NCBI GenBank assembly: GCA_021775995.1
Contig: JAJFGS010000002.1
Location: forward strand, 1-40,268
DNA: 40,268 bases
Source of the DNA: Alphaproteobacteria bacterium
GTDB taxonomy: Bacteria; Pseudomonadota; Alphaproteobacteria; Micavibrionales; Micavibrionaceae
Direction: 5' to 3'
Shown here one piece after another: positions 14,771 through 23,215 of this stretch. The notes below the pieces were generated by a model that was not told the DNA's origin, ran no database searches, and saw only the letters and a list, made by a program, of their open reading frames with translations. The stretch's first letter is position 1, and each line of letters starts with the position of its first letter. Both the position numbers and the translations under genes were made by a program.

Positions 14771-15262
14771 CTATTTTCCTGGAAACGCTGGATTTCTTTT
14801 AAGGGCATCAAAAAGGCGCCCCAGACTGACGAGGTCCTTAGCTTCTGATTTAAATTCATCGTCCTCTTTTAAACGTTCAAGGTCAAAAGCTTTGCGTGAT
14901 TCTACAATCATATTTTTCAGTGCTTCAGGATCAATGCGGCTCATTTGAATGTCTTTTAAACGGCTAAAAATTTCTTCTTCCTGACGATCGTAATCTCCAT
15001 CACACCAAACCATCAATCGGGCAAATCCAAAAAATTCAGCTTGGTCTACCGGTTCTGTGATTTGGTTAAACATCTCTTCAATATTTTGTGCTTCTAGCAA
15101 ATCTTCTTGAAGTATTGTTTTTTGATCTTCTGAAAAAGGAACATTTGCTAGATAGCTTTCTGCCAATTCTTTTTCTTCAGGTGTCACAACGTGGTCGGCA
15201 TGCACTATCGCAATAACTGCGCGCCACATGTAAAGCCGACTTTCTGAAATGCTATCAGTCAT
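14771..15262 (-). CDS. TerB-like domain protein
   Basis: 163 residues, soluble, all helical. The pattern MWRAVIAIVHADHVVTPEEK, then ARLMVWCDGDYDRQEEEIF, is the double acidic motif of TerB-like domains (tellurite-resistance family, metal-binding four-helix repeats). It lacks the transmembrane or DnaJ parts seen in DjlA-type relatives. Function is unknown in stand-alone forms; tellurite resistance should not be assumed because no other ter gene is present. It is monocistronic, followed by the porin remnant on the opposite strand. Confidence 0.65.
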   Translation of the reverse strand: MTDSISESRLYMWRAVIAIVHADHVVTPEEKELAESYLANVPFSEDQKTILQEDLLEAQNIEEMFNQITEPVDQAEFFGFARLMVWCDGDYDRQEEEIFSRLKDIQMSRIDPEALKNMIVESRKAFDLERLKEDDEFKSEAKDLVSLGRLFDALKRNPAFPGK

Positions 15263-15362
15263 AAAAAATTCCTTCCATTTGAATCATCTTGTTCCATTGA
15301 AACCCCTTTAATAGATTAACGCAAGGATGCTTTAGGTGTTTGGTCACAAAAAATTACCCCAG

Positions 15363-15397
15363 TATAGTTAGATGGTGGCTATCCTCACCACCATTAA
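15363..15397. repeat. Dispersed intergenic repeat, divergent copy B, with hairpin
   Basis: ATAGTTAG-ATGGTGGCT...CACCACCATTAAG resembles copies A and C. ATGGTGG (15372-15378) and CCACCAT (15388-15394) form a 7-bp stem. It sits in the 311-bp gap 15263-15573, where I see no gene. Confidence 0.4.
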
Positions 15398-15573
15398 GTC
15401 TGCCTGAATGCTGTGCTCGCTATCAAATTTACTGTCTATTGATCTAGTTATTGAAAAATAGTAATTTTATTATTTAACAGTATCTTAGTGGTATTTTAAA
15501 ATGGTATTCTGTTCATGAAAAAAATTAGAAAAACCATAGGGTCAGTTCGCTTACGATAAGAAGAGGAACTAAA

Positions 15574-16884
15574 ATGGATACACAACACACTTGGAAAGAA
15601 GCTTTTTTATCTTATAAACACCCGCGTGTGTTGGGGATGTTGTTTTTGGGTTTTTCTGCTGGTTTGCCGTTCTTGCTTGTTTTTTCAACCTTGTCGGCTT
15701 GGCTCAGAGATGAAGGGGTCTCACTGGCAGTGATTGGATTTTTTGGTTGGATTGGTATGACCTATTCAATCAAAGTTTTTTGGGCGCCCGTTGTCGACCA
15801 TATTCGGTTGCCGCGTTTTTTGGGACGTTTAGGGCGTCGCCGCAGTTGGATTTTATTGGCGCAGCTCGGTATTGTTAGTGGTCTTGTTGGTATGGCTTTG
15901 AGCGACCCTTCCGTGAACTTACATGCGATTATTGCCTTTGCCTTCTTGGTCGCTTTTTCTTCGGCAACGCAAGATATTGCCTTGGATGCCTATCGTATTG
16001 AAGCGGTTGAAACAGAACTGCAAGGCAACATGGCGACAACCTATCAGTTGGGATATCGTTTGGCTTTACTGGTGGCGGGTGGTGGTGCGCTTTTCATTGC
16101 TGATTTTTGGAACTGGTCTGCCGCTTATTTTTCTATGGCGGCCTGTATGATGGTGGGGGTCATCACTATTTTTATTATTCGTGAACCGCAGGTTGGACAA
16201 GAGACTCTCCAAAATGCCCCGCAAGAAGAAGCGTTAGGAAAACGTATTACCCATTGGTTCTACCGATCTGTTGTGGCACCGTTTCATGATTTCTTTCAAC
16301 GTTATGGTTGGACGGCACTAACAATCTTATTGTTAATCGGGCTTTATCGATTGCCAGATTTGGCAATGGGCATCATGGCAAACCCATTCTATCTTGATCT
16401 TGGTTTTACAAAAACGGAGATTGCACAAATTGTGAAAGTTTATGGTTTTGTGATGACGGTTTTGGGCGCAACGATTGGGGGTCTTGCAGTTGTTCGTTTT
16501 GGCATTGCAGCACCGTTATTACTGGGCGCAATTTTAATATCGGCCAGTAATCTTTTATTTGCTTGGTTAGCAATCAAAGGGGCCGATACAAATTTTTTGG
16601 TTTTGACCATTAGTGCCGATAATTTATCGAGCGGTATTGCGGGTTCAGTTTTTATTGCGTACTTATCAAGTTTGACCAATACAGCCTATACTGCAACACA
16701 ATATGCGTTATTTTCGTCATTAATGACGTTGCCGGGTAAATTCCTGAGTGGTTTTTCGGGGCTGGTTGTTGAATCGCAAGGGTTCGCAATATTTTTCACG
16801 CTCACCGCGTTTCTGGGTTTGCCGGCTATTTTATTGGTGATTTATTTAATTAAGAAAACCAAGAACCAACTTTTGAAGATTTAA
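15574..16884 (+). CDS. ampG: AmpG-like MFS permease (muropeptide transporter family)
   Basis: 436 residues with 12 membrane helices. The start HPRVLGMLFLGFSAGLPFLLV and the following LSAWLRDEGVSLAVIGFFG are characteristic of AmpG, as are FSSATQDIALDAYRIE (helices 4-5) and the late FIAYLSSLTNTAYTATQYALF. AmpG imports anhydro-muropeptides from the periplasm for cell-wall recycling and, in some species, beta-lactamase induction. No ampC, ampR or ampD is near. AGAAGAGGA lies 5-10 nt before ATG 15574. A long gap (16885-17112) separates it from the kinase; GTGCTA (16912-16917) and TAGCAC (16938-16943) there could form a weak hairpin. Confidence 0.88.
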   Translation: MDTQHTWKEAFLSYKHPRVLGMLFLGFSAGLPFLLVFSTLSAWLRDEGVSLAVIGFFGWIGMTYSIKVFWAPVVDHIRLPRFLGRLGRRRSWILLAQLGIVSGLVGMALSDPSVNLHAIIAFAFLVAFSSATQDIALDAYRIEAVETELQGNMATTYQLGYRLALLVAGGGALFIADFWNWSAAYFSMAACMMVGVITIFIIREPQVGQETLQNAPQEEALGKRITHWFYRSVVAPFHDFFQRYGWTALTILLLIGLYRLPDLAMGIMANPFYLDLGFTKTEIAQIVKVYGFVMTVLGATIGGLAVVRFGIAAPLLLGAILISASNLLFAWLAIKGADTNFLVLTISADNLSSGIAGSVFIAYLSSLTNTAYTATQYALFSSLMTLPGKFLSGFSGLVVESQGFAIFFTLTAFLGLPAILLVIYLIKKTKNQLLKI

Positions 16885-17112
16885 ACATACAGTCGTATTT
16901 TTAAGAACAGGGTGCTATTTCTACGTTCGCCTGACAGTAGCACTATTCAGTTTATGCTCAGTCTTTATTGAACTCTATAAAATTGTATTAAGGCCGTAGG
17001 GGTTCGTGGACATAATAATCACGCTATTTTTAATGTGGTAGTTGCCCAATAGCTTGTTTCAAGAGTTTGTGAAATGTGTAACACTTCAATTTTAAGGAGT
17101 CATCATTATACG

Positions 17113-19410
17113 ATGTTTGCAAAAATATTATATTTTTCTTCTACCATACTGGATAAACATATTATACCTGTAATCATTGTTTTTGCCATTATGGGCACTT
17201 CAGCTGTTTTTATTAATATCCTTCTATTCGAGAGAAAATTACGTGAAACGATGGTACTGGAAAGCGCAGAAAGTCTGTCTAAGACATTGACAACTTTCCG
17301 TACTTTATACACTTCAGAGGTGGTTGGCTCTGCTGAAGAGGCTGGAGTAGAAGTTACGCATGATTATAAAGAAAAAGAACATGCCATACCACTGCCTGCG
17401 ACACTCAGTATGTTGATTGGGAACAAAATATCAGAACATTTGGACGGTGGAGAAACACGACTTTACAGCCCATACCCCTTTCCATGGAGAAAAGAGGAAG
17501 GGGGAATGCGTGATGATTTTGAAAAAGAAGCCTGGGAGAAACTTACACAAAACCCCGATCAACCATATTACCGTTTCGAAGAAAGGGATGGTAGGAAATT
17601 TATACGTTATACAATATCTGATGTGATGCGTCCTCAGTGTATAAACTGTCATAATACACATCCTGATACCCCTAAAAATGATTGGAAAGTTGGTGATGTG
17701 CGTGGCGTACTTGAAATTATTAAGCCATTAGATCGTGCGGCTATTGTCACAAGATCCAATATGAATCAAACTTTTCTTCTTCTCTTTGGACTTACTATTT
17801 TTAGTATAGTGGTGTTTTATTTTATTGTTGTGTCTTTGCGGGCGCGTGGAGAAAAAGCAGAAAAAGCCAATCAGGCAAAGACTGATTTTTTAGCGAATAT
17901 GTCTCACGAACTAAGGACACCGCTTAATAGCATTTTAGGCTTAACACGAATGTTTGTTGAGGATCCAAAAATGAGTACAGATAACAAAGAGATGGCTGGC
18001 ATCGTTTATAAATCAGCAACAAACTTGCTTGAAAGTGTGAATGATATTCTGGATATTTCTAAAGTTGAATCTGGCGGTATAGTACTGGAAAATATTGGCT
18101 TTAATGTAAAAAATATGATGACCAACATAATGGAATCTATGTCCCCTATAGCCAGTGCCAGAGGGGTTTCTCTAAATCACCATTATAAAAGCACCAATAT
18201 TCCCGACCTTCGTGGAGACCCTTTTCGTATCAACCGGATTTTAATTAATCTTATTAGTAACGCAATAAAATACACAGATAAAGGTACAGTAAATGTTATT
18301 ATTAGTGTTAAATCCATAACAGAAAATCAGGTTGAAGTTTATTTTTCAATTACAGATACAGGTATTGGAATCCCTGAAGATAAACTAGATTCTATTTTTG
18401 ATAAATTTACTCAAGCAAATGTCTCAACAACAAGAAAATATGGCGGCACAGGATTGGGATTGGCCATTACCAAAGAACTCGTTGAAATTATGGGTGGTGA
18501 AATAGGTGTTGAAAGTGAAATTGGTAGGGGTTCCCATTTTTGGTTTAAAATTCCGCTTGAAATTACAGATAAGATTGAGGAGGAAGAAACAGATAAGAGA
18601 CGAATAGAGCGTAGAAGAAGGAATAGGAATGAAGACAGAACGCGGATACCTGTTCAGGATGTTCGTATTTTGGTAGCAGAAGACCATCTTTTAAATCAGG
18701 ATTTAATGAGCCGTTTGCTGAAGCATATGGGTGTTAAGCACTATGATATTGTTGAAAATGGATTACTGGCTGTAGAGGCCTTTGAAAGGGATGACTATGA
18801 TCTCATCTTAATGGATTGCCACATGCCAGAGAAAAATGGTTATCAGGCAACACAAGATATTAGAAATAGCCAGAAAGATACACATAAAGATATCCCCATC
18901 ATTGCCCTAACGGCAGATGCCATGGTTGGAACAAGAGAAAAATGTCTTAAAGCGGGTATGAGTGAATATCTCAGTAAACCAATTGATTCAGATGAATTTA
19001 AACATATTCTTGAAGAATGGGTTTTATTTTCTAAAGAGGGAGAAAATAAACATCAAAAAAATAAGGATGAAGAAGAAATGAATAGTTCTATTGATATGAC
19101 CCTGCTTGAAGGATATGCCGATACACCCGAAGATATTCAACAATTCGTAGATGTATTCCTGAAGCAAAGCGACGAAAGTATCAAGCTTATGGAAGATCAT
19201 TGTGTGGATGGAGAATGTAGAGAATGGGTGGAAGCTGCTCATAAATTTAAAGGGGGTTCTGGAATGATTGGCGCAAAAAAATTACACAGTCTTTGTGAAC
19301 AAGCGCAGGGAATGGACGACGTTTCCAGCAAAGAACGAAATGAAAAGTTCGAAGAAATAAAGAAAGAATATGAGATCGTTAAGAACGAGTTGAATAATTC
19401 TACGTTTTAA
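17113..19410 (+). CDS. Hybrid histidine kinase with Tll0287-like heme sensor, REC and Hpt
   Basis: 765 residues from ATG 17113 (778 from ATG 17074; AAGGAG at 17094-17099 favours 17113 although the spacing is long). Order: membrane helix (about 15-40), periplasmic DUF3365/Tll0287-like domain with CINCH (a CxxCH c-type heme motif near 176-180), second helix (about 222-242), HisKA with H-box MSHELRTPLN, HATPase with GTGLGLAITKEL, REC with phospho-acceptor LMDCHMPEKNG, and Hpt with HKFKGGSGMIG. It is a self-contained phosphorelay. Sensing of redox state, NO or O2 through heme is inferred. It converges on a single-domain response regulator (5 bp between stops), a plausible partner. Confidence 0.88.
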   Translation: MFAKILYFSSTILDKHIIPVIIVFAIMGTSAVFINILLFERKLRETMVLESAESLSKTLTTFRTLYTSEVVGSAEEAGVEVTHDYKEKEHAIPLPATLSMLIGNKISEHLDGGETRLYSPYPFPWRKEEGGMRDDFEKEAWEKLTQNPDQPYYRFEERDGRKFIRYTISDVMRPQCINCHNTHPDTPKNDWKVGDVRGVLEIIKPLDRAAIVTRSNMNQTFLLLFGLTIFSIVVFYFIVVSLRARGEKAEKANQAKTDFLANMSHELRTPLNSILGLTRMFVEDPKMSTDNKEMAGIVYKSATNLLESVNDILDISKVESGGIVLENIGFNVKNMMTNIMESMSPIASARGVSLNHHYKSTNIPDLRGDPFRINRILINLISNAIKYTDKGTVNVIISVKSITENQVEVYFSITDTGIGIPEDKLDSIFDKFTQANVSTTRKYGGTGLGLAITKELVEIMGGEIGVESEIGRGSHFWFKIPLEITDKIEEEETDKRRIERRRRNRNEDRTRIPVQDVRILVAEDHLLNQDLMSRLLKHMGVKHYDIVENGLLAVEAFERDDYDLILMDCHMPEKNGYQATQDIRNSQKDTHKDIPIIALTADAMVGTREKCLKAGMSEYLSKPIDSDEFKHILEEWVLFSKEGENKHQKNKDEEEMNSSIDMTLLEGYADTPEDIQQFVDVFLKQSDESIKLMEDHCVDGECREWVEAAHKFKGGSGMIGAKKLHSLCEQAQGMDDVSSKERNEKFEEIKKEYEIVKNELNNSTF

Positions 19411-19415
19411 TGAAA

Positions 19416-19802
19416 TTAAATATTCTGTAACGCTGAATCGAGGTCGCCGCCTACAGGGAGACTCTCTACGGCTTTCAAAAATTCTTCCTTTTTAAAAGGC
19501 TTGGTTAACGTATCATCAGCAAAGTAATTTGCAAAATCAAGCATCCCTCCGCCTTCGCCATGAGAGCTAACAGCAAGTATGGCAATAGGTAATTCGTGGC
19601 TTCTAATATATTCTCCAACAGAAACACCGCTTTGACCAGGCATAACAACATCTGTGATAACAACATCGTATGTGTTGCACCCTAGTTTTGCGATTGCATC
19701 TGTTCCATCACAACTTTCTTCTACCTCATGGCCAACTGATTTAAGCGCTTGAATCATCACGGCGCGAATAAAATCATCATCATCTACAACAAGAATTTTC
19801 AT
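19416..19802 (-). CDS. Single-domain response regulator (CheY-like)
   Basis: 128 residues, only a REC domain. The acidic pocket is MKILVVDDDDF, the phospho-acceptor is D51 in VVITDVVMPGQSG, and the switch lysine is in TLTKPFKKEE. There is no output domain, so it works as a phosphate shuttle or by protein contact. It is next to the hybrid kinase and a degenerate GGDEF/EAL-like gene, which suggests one signalling set. The 149-bp gap 19803-19951 separates it from the latter. Confidence 0.9.
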   Translation of the reverse strand: MKILVVDDDDFIRAVMIQALKSVGHEVEESCDGTDAIAKLGCNTYDVVITDVVMPGQSGVSVGEYIRSHELPIAILAVSSHGEGGGMLDFANYFADDTLTKPFKKEEFLKAVESLPVGGDLDSALQNI

Positions 19803-19951
19803 TGATTGTACCCCTTTAATTGACCCATATAGTCATGTAAAATTTTACAGAAAAAGGGTTAAGATAAGCTTACCTTTTTATTTTCAATGAATTGTTGGTA
19901 AAAGGAAAGCTATTTCAAGCTTTTGACTACCATTGTATGGTTTGTACCACT

Positions 19952-21385
19952 CTAGTTAGTCAGGCCTTTTATGAGGTCGGCATGATGATAACGATGAACA
20001 TTATCGGGTTTTTTGACGATGTCATGAATGGCACGACCTCCTAGAAAATCAAACCCTGCACAGACGGCTGTTGTTGTAATGCTAAGACTGGCAACATTGA
20101 GAACAAATATTTGAGGAATTTTGAGTGTTTTTGCCTTTGCGCTAAAATTATTAAGCAGATTCAATATTTCTTGTTCTGTCATGGATTTCTTGTTCAACCT
20201 AACGCCCGCAACATCAACGCCTGAATTATGTAGGTAACTAAAATTTATATCGCGGCGCAAGGGAATTTCTGCAAAAACATGAGGGCATAAAACACGAAGA
20301 GGTTTTGCAAACCAATATGCATCTTTGAGAAGTTGGGTATCATCCATATCCATGACCAATAAGAATAGAAATTTTCTGTGTTCTTCGGGAATTTCAGAAA
20401 GAAGTTTCTTGTATTCCTCATAACTTTCCATGTTGTAAACGACACTGTGTTGAACTGGGCAAACGACAAAAAACTGACGGCCATCATTTTCCATGTTTTT
20501 CAATTCTTCTGCTACAATTTTAAGTATAGATTTATCTAAGTCTAATTGACCTGAAAGTGATCTATTTGCATAGATATCTTGATGAGAATCAAACGGATTT
20601 TTTTCTGATGATAATGCAGTGGACAAGCAAAGATAGGTTGTTAAAGCACCTTTTTTCGTATCCCATAAAGGGACGTAGTTGTAGCTTAGTTCAGGTAATT
20701 CAGTATCATCTTTTTTGTCCAGTAAGTTTTTGGTATTTTTGTATTCAGTGCCAACTTCTGTTGTCTTGACGGCGTCAAGTAATTCACCCTCATCTTCTTT
20801 TTCTTCTCCTTGAAATCCAAATTCCAAATCTCCAAGTTCGTTATCCATTGCACCGAACATGTCACCAAGCATCCCTGCTTTCATCAATGTTTCTGTACTG
20901 ATTTCACTCACTGCTTGTCTAATTTTAATGCTTCTTAATTCTTCCTCATCTAATGCAAATAATCTCTTGTTAATTTCTTCTGCTATTAATGCTGCTTTTT
21001 GTGTTGTTTCTTCTAGTGAAGCAAAAGAAAAAATTATGATATATGTATCGTCATTGTAGCGAATAAATATATCACCTTTATCCATGTGCTGATCAATGAC
21101 ATTTTCAGCTGTTTCATAGACAATCTTGCTAAGACCTTTCCAACGTTTTCCCATTCGTTTTTTGATTTGAGCAAGACCAATAAACTGAAATTTTCCTGAT
21201 GTAATCAGCTCTTTCTTTTTAAAAAGTTGCTGACAAAGGGCCTCTAATTGTGCCTGTTTTTCAGGATTTAGAGCTGTTCCTCTTTTTGAATGGATTTTCT
21301 TGATTTCCGTTTTTTCTTTCCAAAAAAATAACGGCTTTAAAAAAGAAGGAGCTTTAAACGGAATTTTTATATGTTTTAAAATCAT
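19952..21385 (-). CDS. Degenerate GGDEF/EAL-like signalling protein
   Basis: 477 residues. Region 60-150 reads like a diguanylate cyclase core (IVYETAENVIDQHMDKGD, then FIRYNDDTYIIIF), with NDDTY (111-115) where GGDEF should be. Region 290-470 resembles an EAL barrel (VDVAGVRLNKKSMTEQEI, IFVLNVASLSITTTAVCAGFDFLGG), but no EAL motif or metal ligands are visible. It should be catalytically dead and may bind c-di-GMP or act by protein contact. GAAGG abuts the ATG, an unusually short spacing. It lies 32 bp after the 121-residue response regulator and is likely in its operon. The fold assignment is from pattern only. Confidence 0.6.
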   Translation of the reverse strand: MILKHIKIPFKAPSFLKPLFFWKEKTEIKKIHSKRGTALNPEKQAQLEALCQQLFKKKELITSGKFQFIGLAQIKKRMGKRWKGLSKIVYETAENVIDQHMDKGDIFIRYNDDTYIIIFSFASLEETTQKAALIAEEINKRLFALDEEELRSIKIRQAVSEISTETLMKAGMLGDMFGAMDNELGDLEFGFQGEEKEDEGELLDAVKTTEVGTEYKNTKNLLDKKDDTELPELSYNYVPLWDTKKGALTTYLCLSTALSSEKNPFDSHQDIYANRSLSGQLDLDKSILKIVAEELKNMENDGRQFFVVCPVQHSVVYNMESYEEYKKLLSEIPEEHRKFLFLLVMDMDDTQLLKDAYWFAKPLRVLCPHVFAEIPLRRDINFSYLHNSGVDVAGVRLNKKSMTEQEILNLLNNFSAKAKTLKIPQIFVLNVASLSITTTAVCAGFDFLGGRAIHDIVKKPDNVHRYHHADLIKGLTN

Positions 21386-21417
21386 CCTTCTATTGTATAG
21401 AATTTTTATGTGTATAC

Positions 21418-21783
21418 CTACGTATTTAATAAACCTTTGGCTGCGGTCAGTAAATCAGAAGGTTTAAAAGGTTTTTTCAATACACAATCTGCGCCTATTT
21501 GTTTTGCTAATTGTAAGAAACTCATATTTTTAGTTCTACCGCCGCCAGATATGGCAATAATTTTAGCTGTTGGGTTTATGGCTCGAATTTCTGAAATTGT
21601 TTCCAGTCCTTCTTTATCAGGCATAAGCATATCTGTGACCGTTAAATCAGGTCTTTCAGACTTAAAAAGAGATACTCCCAAGTTGCCATTTTCTGCTTCA
21701 AGAGTGTCATAGCCTGCTTTTTTTAGGATATTACAACAAGTCATCCTGATAAGTTCATCATCATCTATAATAAGTACCTTCAT
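21418..21783 (-). CDS. Single-domain response regulator (CheY-like)
   Basis: 121 residues, REC only. The pocket is MKVLIIDDDELIR, the phospho-acceptor D51 lies in LTVTDMLMPDKEG, and the conserved Thr/Ser and Lys are in AISGGGRT and LKKPFKPSD. It is about as close to stand-alone regulators of other alphaproteobacteria as to the one at 19416. It heads the unit with the degenerate GGDEF/EAL-like gene, so that protein could be its output. Confidence 0.9.
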   Translation of the reverse strand: MKVLIIDDDELIRMTCCNILKKAGYDTLEAENGNLGVSLFKSERPDLTVTDMLMPDKEGLETISEIRAINPTAKIIAISGGGRTKNMSFLQLAKQIGADCVLKKPFKPSDLLTAAKGLLNT

Positions 21784-21862
21784 AACTTAGAGCCTTTTCA
21801 AATTTGGTAACAAATAACTAATTTAGCATTGTATAGATATTATATAACGTTTTTTCATTGGG

Positions 21863-21900
21863 GAATAGTTAGGGTGTGACTGTATCCCGCAACCTTAAAG
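21863..21900. repeat. Dispersed intergenic repeat, copy C
   Basis: Shares 19 identical bases with 13253-13271 and continues GTATCCCGCAACCTTAAAG. It lies in the gap between the response regulator and the small genes at 21969-22459. No open frame crosses it convincingly. Confidence 0.55.
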
Positions 21901-21968
21901 TTGACAAATTTTCATAAATCATATAAATATACCTACTTATTGACAAATAGTGTAATAGGAACAGATAG

Positions 21969-22085
21969 ATGAGTTTGTTTGGCAAAGCGAAGGGTGCTTA
22001 CGCTGAGGTGGTCCTAAGTATGAGTTACAAGATGATGGCTCGACGGTGTCGGCAGCTTCATAAATTAAAAGAGTACAATCTATGA
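21969..22085 (+). CDS. Small basic ORF (38 aa), coupled to the next gene
   Basis: Starts ATG 21969 with AGGA 8 nt upstream (21957-21960) and ends with TGA 22083-22085 overlapping ATG 22082 (ATGA). The product begins MSLFGKAKGAYAEVVLSMSY and has a basic middle (MARRCRQLHKLK). The ribosome site and the overlap support translation. It could be a leader peptide or a remnant. No family recognised. Confidence 0.4.
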   Translation: MSLFGKAKGAYAEVVLSMSYKMMARRCRQLHKLKEYNL

Positions 22086-22459
22086 ACCATTTAATGATAA
22101 AAGGTATATTATCCCTGACGATATTTACTTCGGTTGCCTTCACGCCTTTATCATCGTCGCCGGTTATAGATATATCAAAACTATCTTGTAACGAAATCGA
22201 CAAAACATCAACACAAGATATTTCAAAATTAAAAGTCCACTTTGAAACAGTTAAAGACATTCCCCGGCATTCTGATGCTTCTCCGAAATTAAATAAAATT
22301 TACAACCAACTTTTTGACGTTGTTGCCAGCGCAGAGCAATATCAAGCTATTAAAGGCTGTAAAAATAAATCTGTGCCTGGTGGATCTACTGAGCTCATGA
22401 ATGAAATAGTGGAACACTATAAAAATAATGTCGCTGGAAAGAGGCAATGGGATATTTAG
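22082..22459 (+). CDS. Small exported protein of unknown function
   Basis: 125 residues. Residues 1-26 form a signal peptide (MIKGILSLTIFTSVAFTPLSSS). The mature part is polar with two cysteines (LSCNEID and KGCKNKS) that could form a disulfide. The family is not recognised. Its start overlaps the stop of a 38-residue ORF. The next gene starts about 68 bp downstream on the same strand. Confidence 0.55.
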   Translation: MNHLMIKGILSLTIFTSVAFTPLSSSPVIDISKLSCNEIDKTSTQDISKLKVHFETVKDIPRHSDASPKLNKIYNQLFDVVASAEQYQAIKGCKNKSVPGGSTELMNEIVEHYKNNVAGKRQWDI

Positions 22460-22527
22460 GCTCTGGCTGATTATTTAATAGGGTACTCACAGAATAACAA
22501 AAACACTGGTAAATGCAGGATTAAGTG

Positions 22528-23154
22528 ATGTTTGAAGAAGAAGAAAAACAAAAACAAGTACAACGTTTAAAGGGTGAGTTGATTGATGCTGTGCGGAATG
22601 CTGTGTTTAATTCCCCGGAAGTAGAGGCGGCGAAGTACATTAAGTCAAGAAAAAGTGGTTACTACCTAGTTCTGGGTCTGGATCTACATGGTTTGGTATG
22701 CGAAGTATTAAATAGTCAATATTTTATTGAATCAAAAGCAAAACAAAATATACGGGTAGAAGAGGATAATAAATATAAAGAGGTTTTTAACGAGGTTTCT
22801 ATGGCAGTTACTGACGCTGTTATTTGGTCCGAAAAAGTTAGAACTGTGGTAAGTGAAATCAAGGAATTGGAACTCGTTGATGAATTTAAAGATTCGAAAA
22901 TGGGGTTGTATATACCAATCAAGGGACAGGAAAACACGCAAAAACAACTTCCTCTTGCCCGAATTAGGTGGCAAATACCAAATAATGGACTGAAAAACAC
23001 GCAAAAACAACTTTCCTCTGTTAGTTCTTATTTTATGAATCAGATTGATGGAAAAGTGCCTTCGAAAAATGAAGAAAAATATCTGGAATATGTGGCAGAT
23101 AACTTTAATCAAGATGACTGGATAAGGAAAGCCCGCATAAGATTGGAACCATGA
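22528..23154 (+). CDS. Unknown soluble protein with internal repeat
   Basis: 208 residues from ATG 22528 (GTG 22525 directly before it is less likely; AGGA lies 7 nt upstream of the ATG). No signal or membrane helix. The N-terminal half is helical (KQVQRLKGELIDAVRNAVF). Near residues 135-162 the motif NTQKQL occurs twice, 21 residues apart, from a 20-bp exact DNA repeat (22931-22950 and 22994-23013). I recognise no family. It converges with the diguanylate cyclase; 23155-23215 has no clear terminator. Confidence 0.5.
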   Translation: MFEEEEKQKQVQRLKGELIDAVRNAVFNSPEVEAAKYIKSRKSGYYLVLGLDLHGLVCEVLNSQYFIESKAKQNIRVEEDNKYKEVFNEVSMAVTDAVIWSEKVRTVVSEIKELELVDEFKDSKMGLYIPIKGQENTQKQLPLARIRWQIPNNGLKNTQKQLSSVSSYFMNQIDGKVPSKNEEKYLEYVADNFNQDDWIRKARIRLEP

Positions 23155-23215
23155 GCCGGATGGCACGGTCAATCTTCAAAAAATCTTCTGCAGGTGTTGC
23201 ATTATAGTTGAATGA

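Noticed and set aside
14771-15262. Tellurite resistance locus
   Set aside because: Only a single TerB-like domain is present; terA, terC, terD and terZ relatives are absent from the window.
16912-16943. GTGCTA/TAGCAC hairpin after AmpG as a terminator
   Set aside because: The loop is 20 nt, the stem is 6 bp and there is no T-run.
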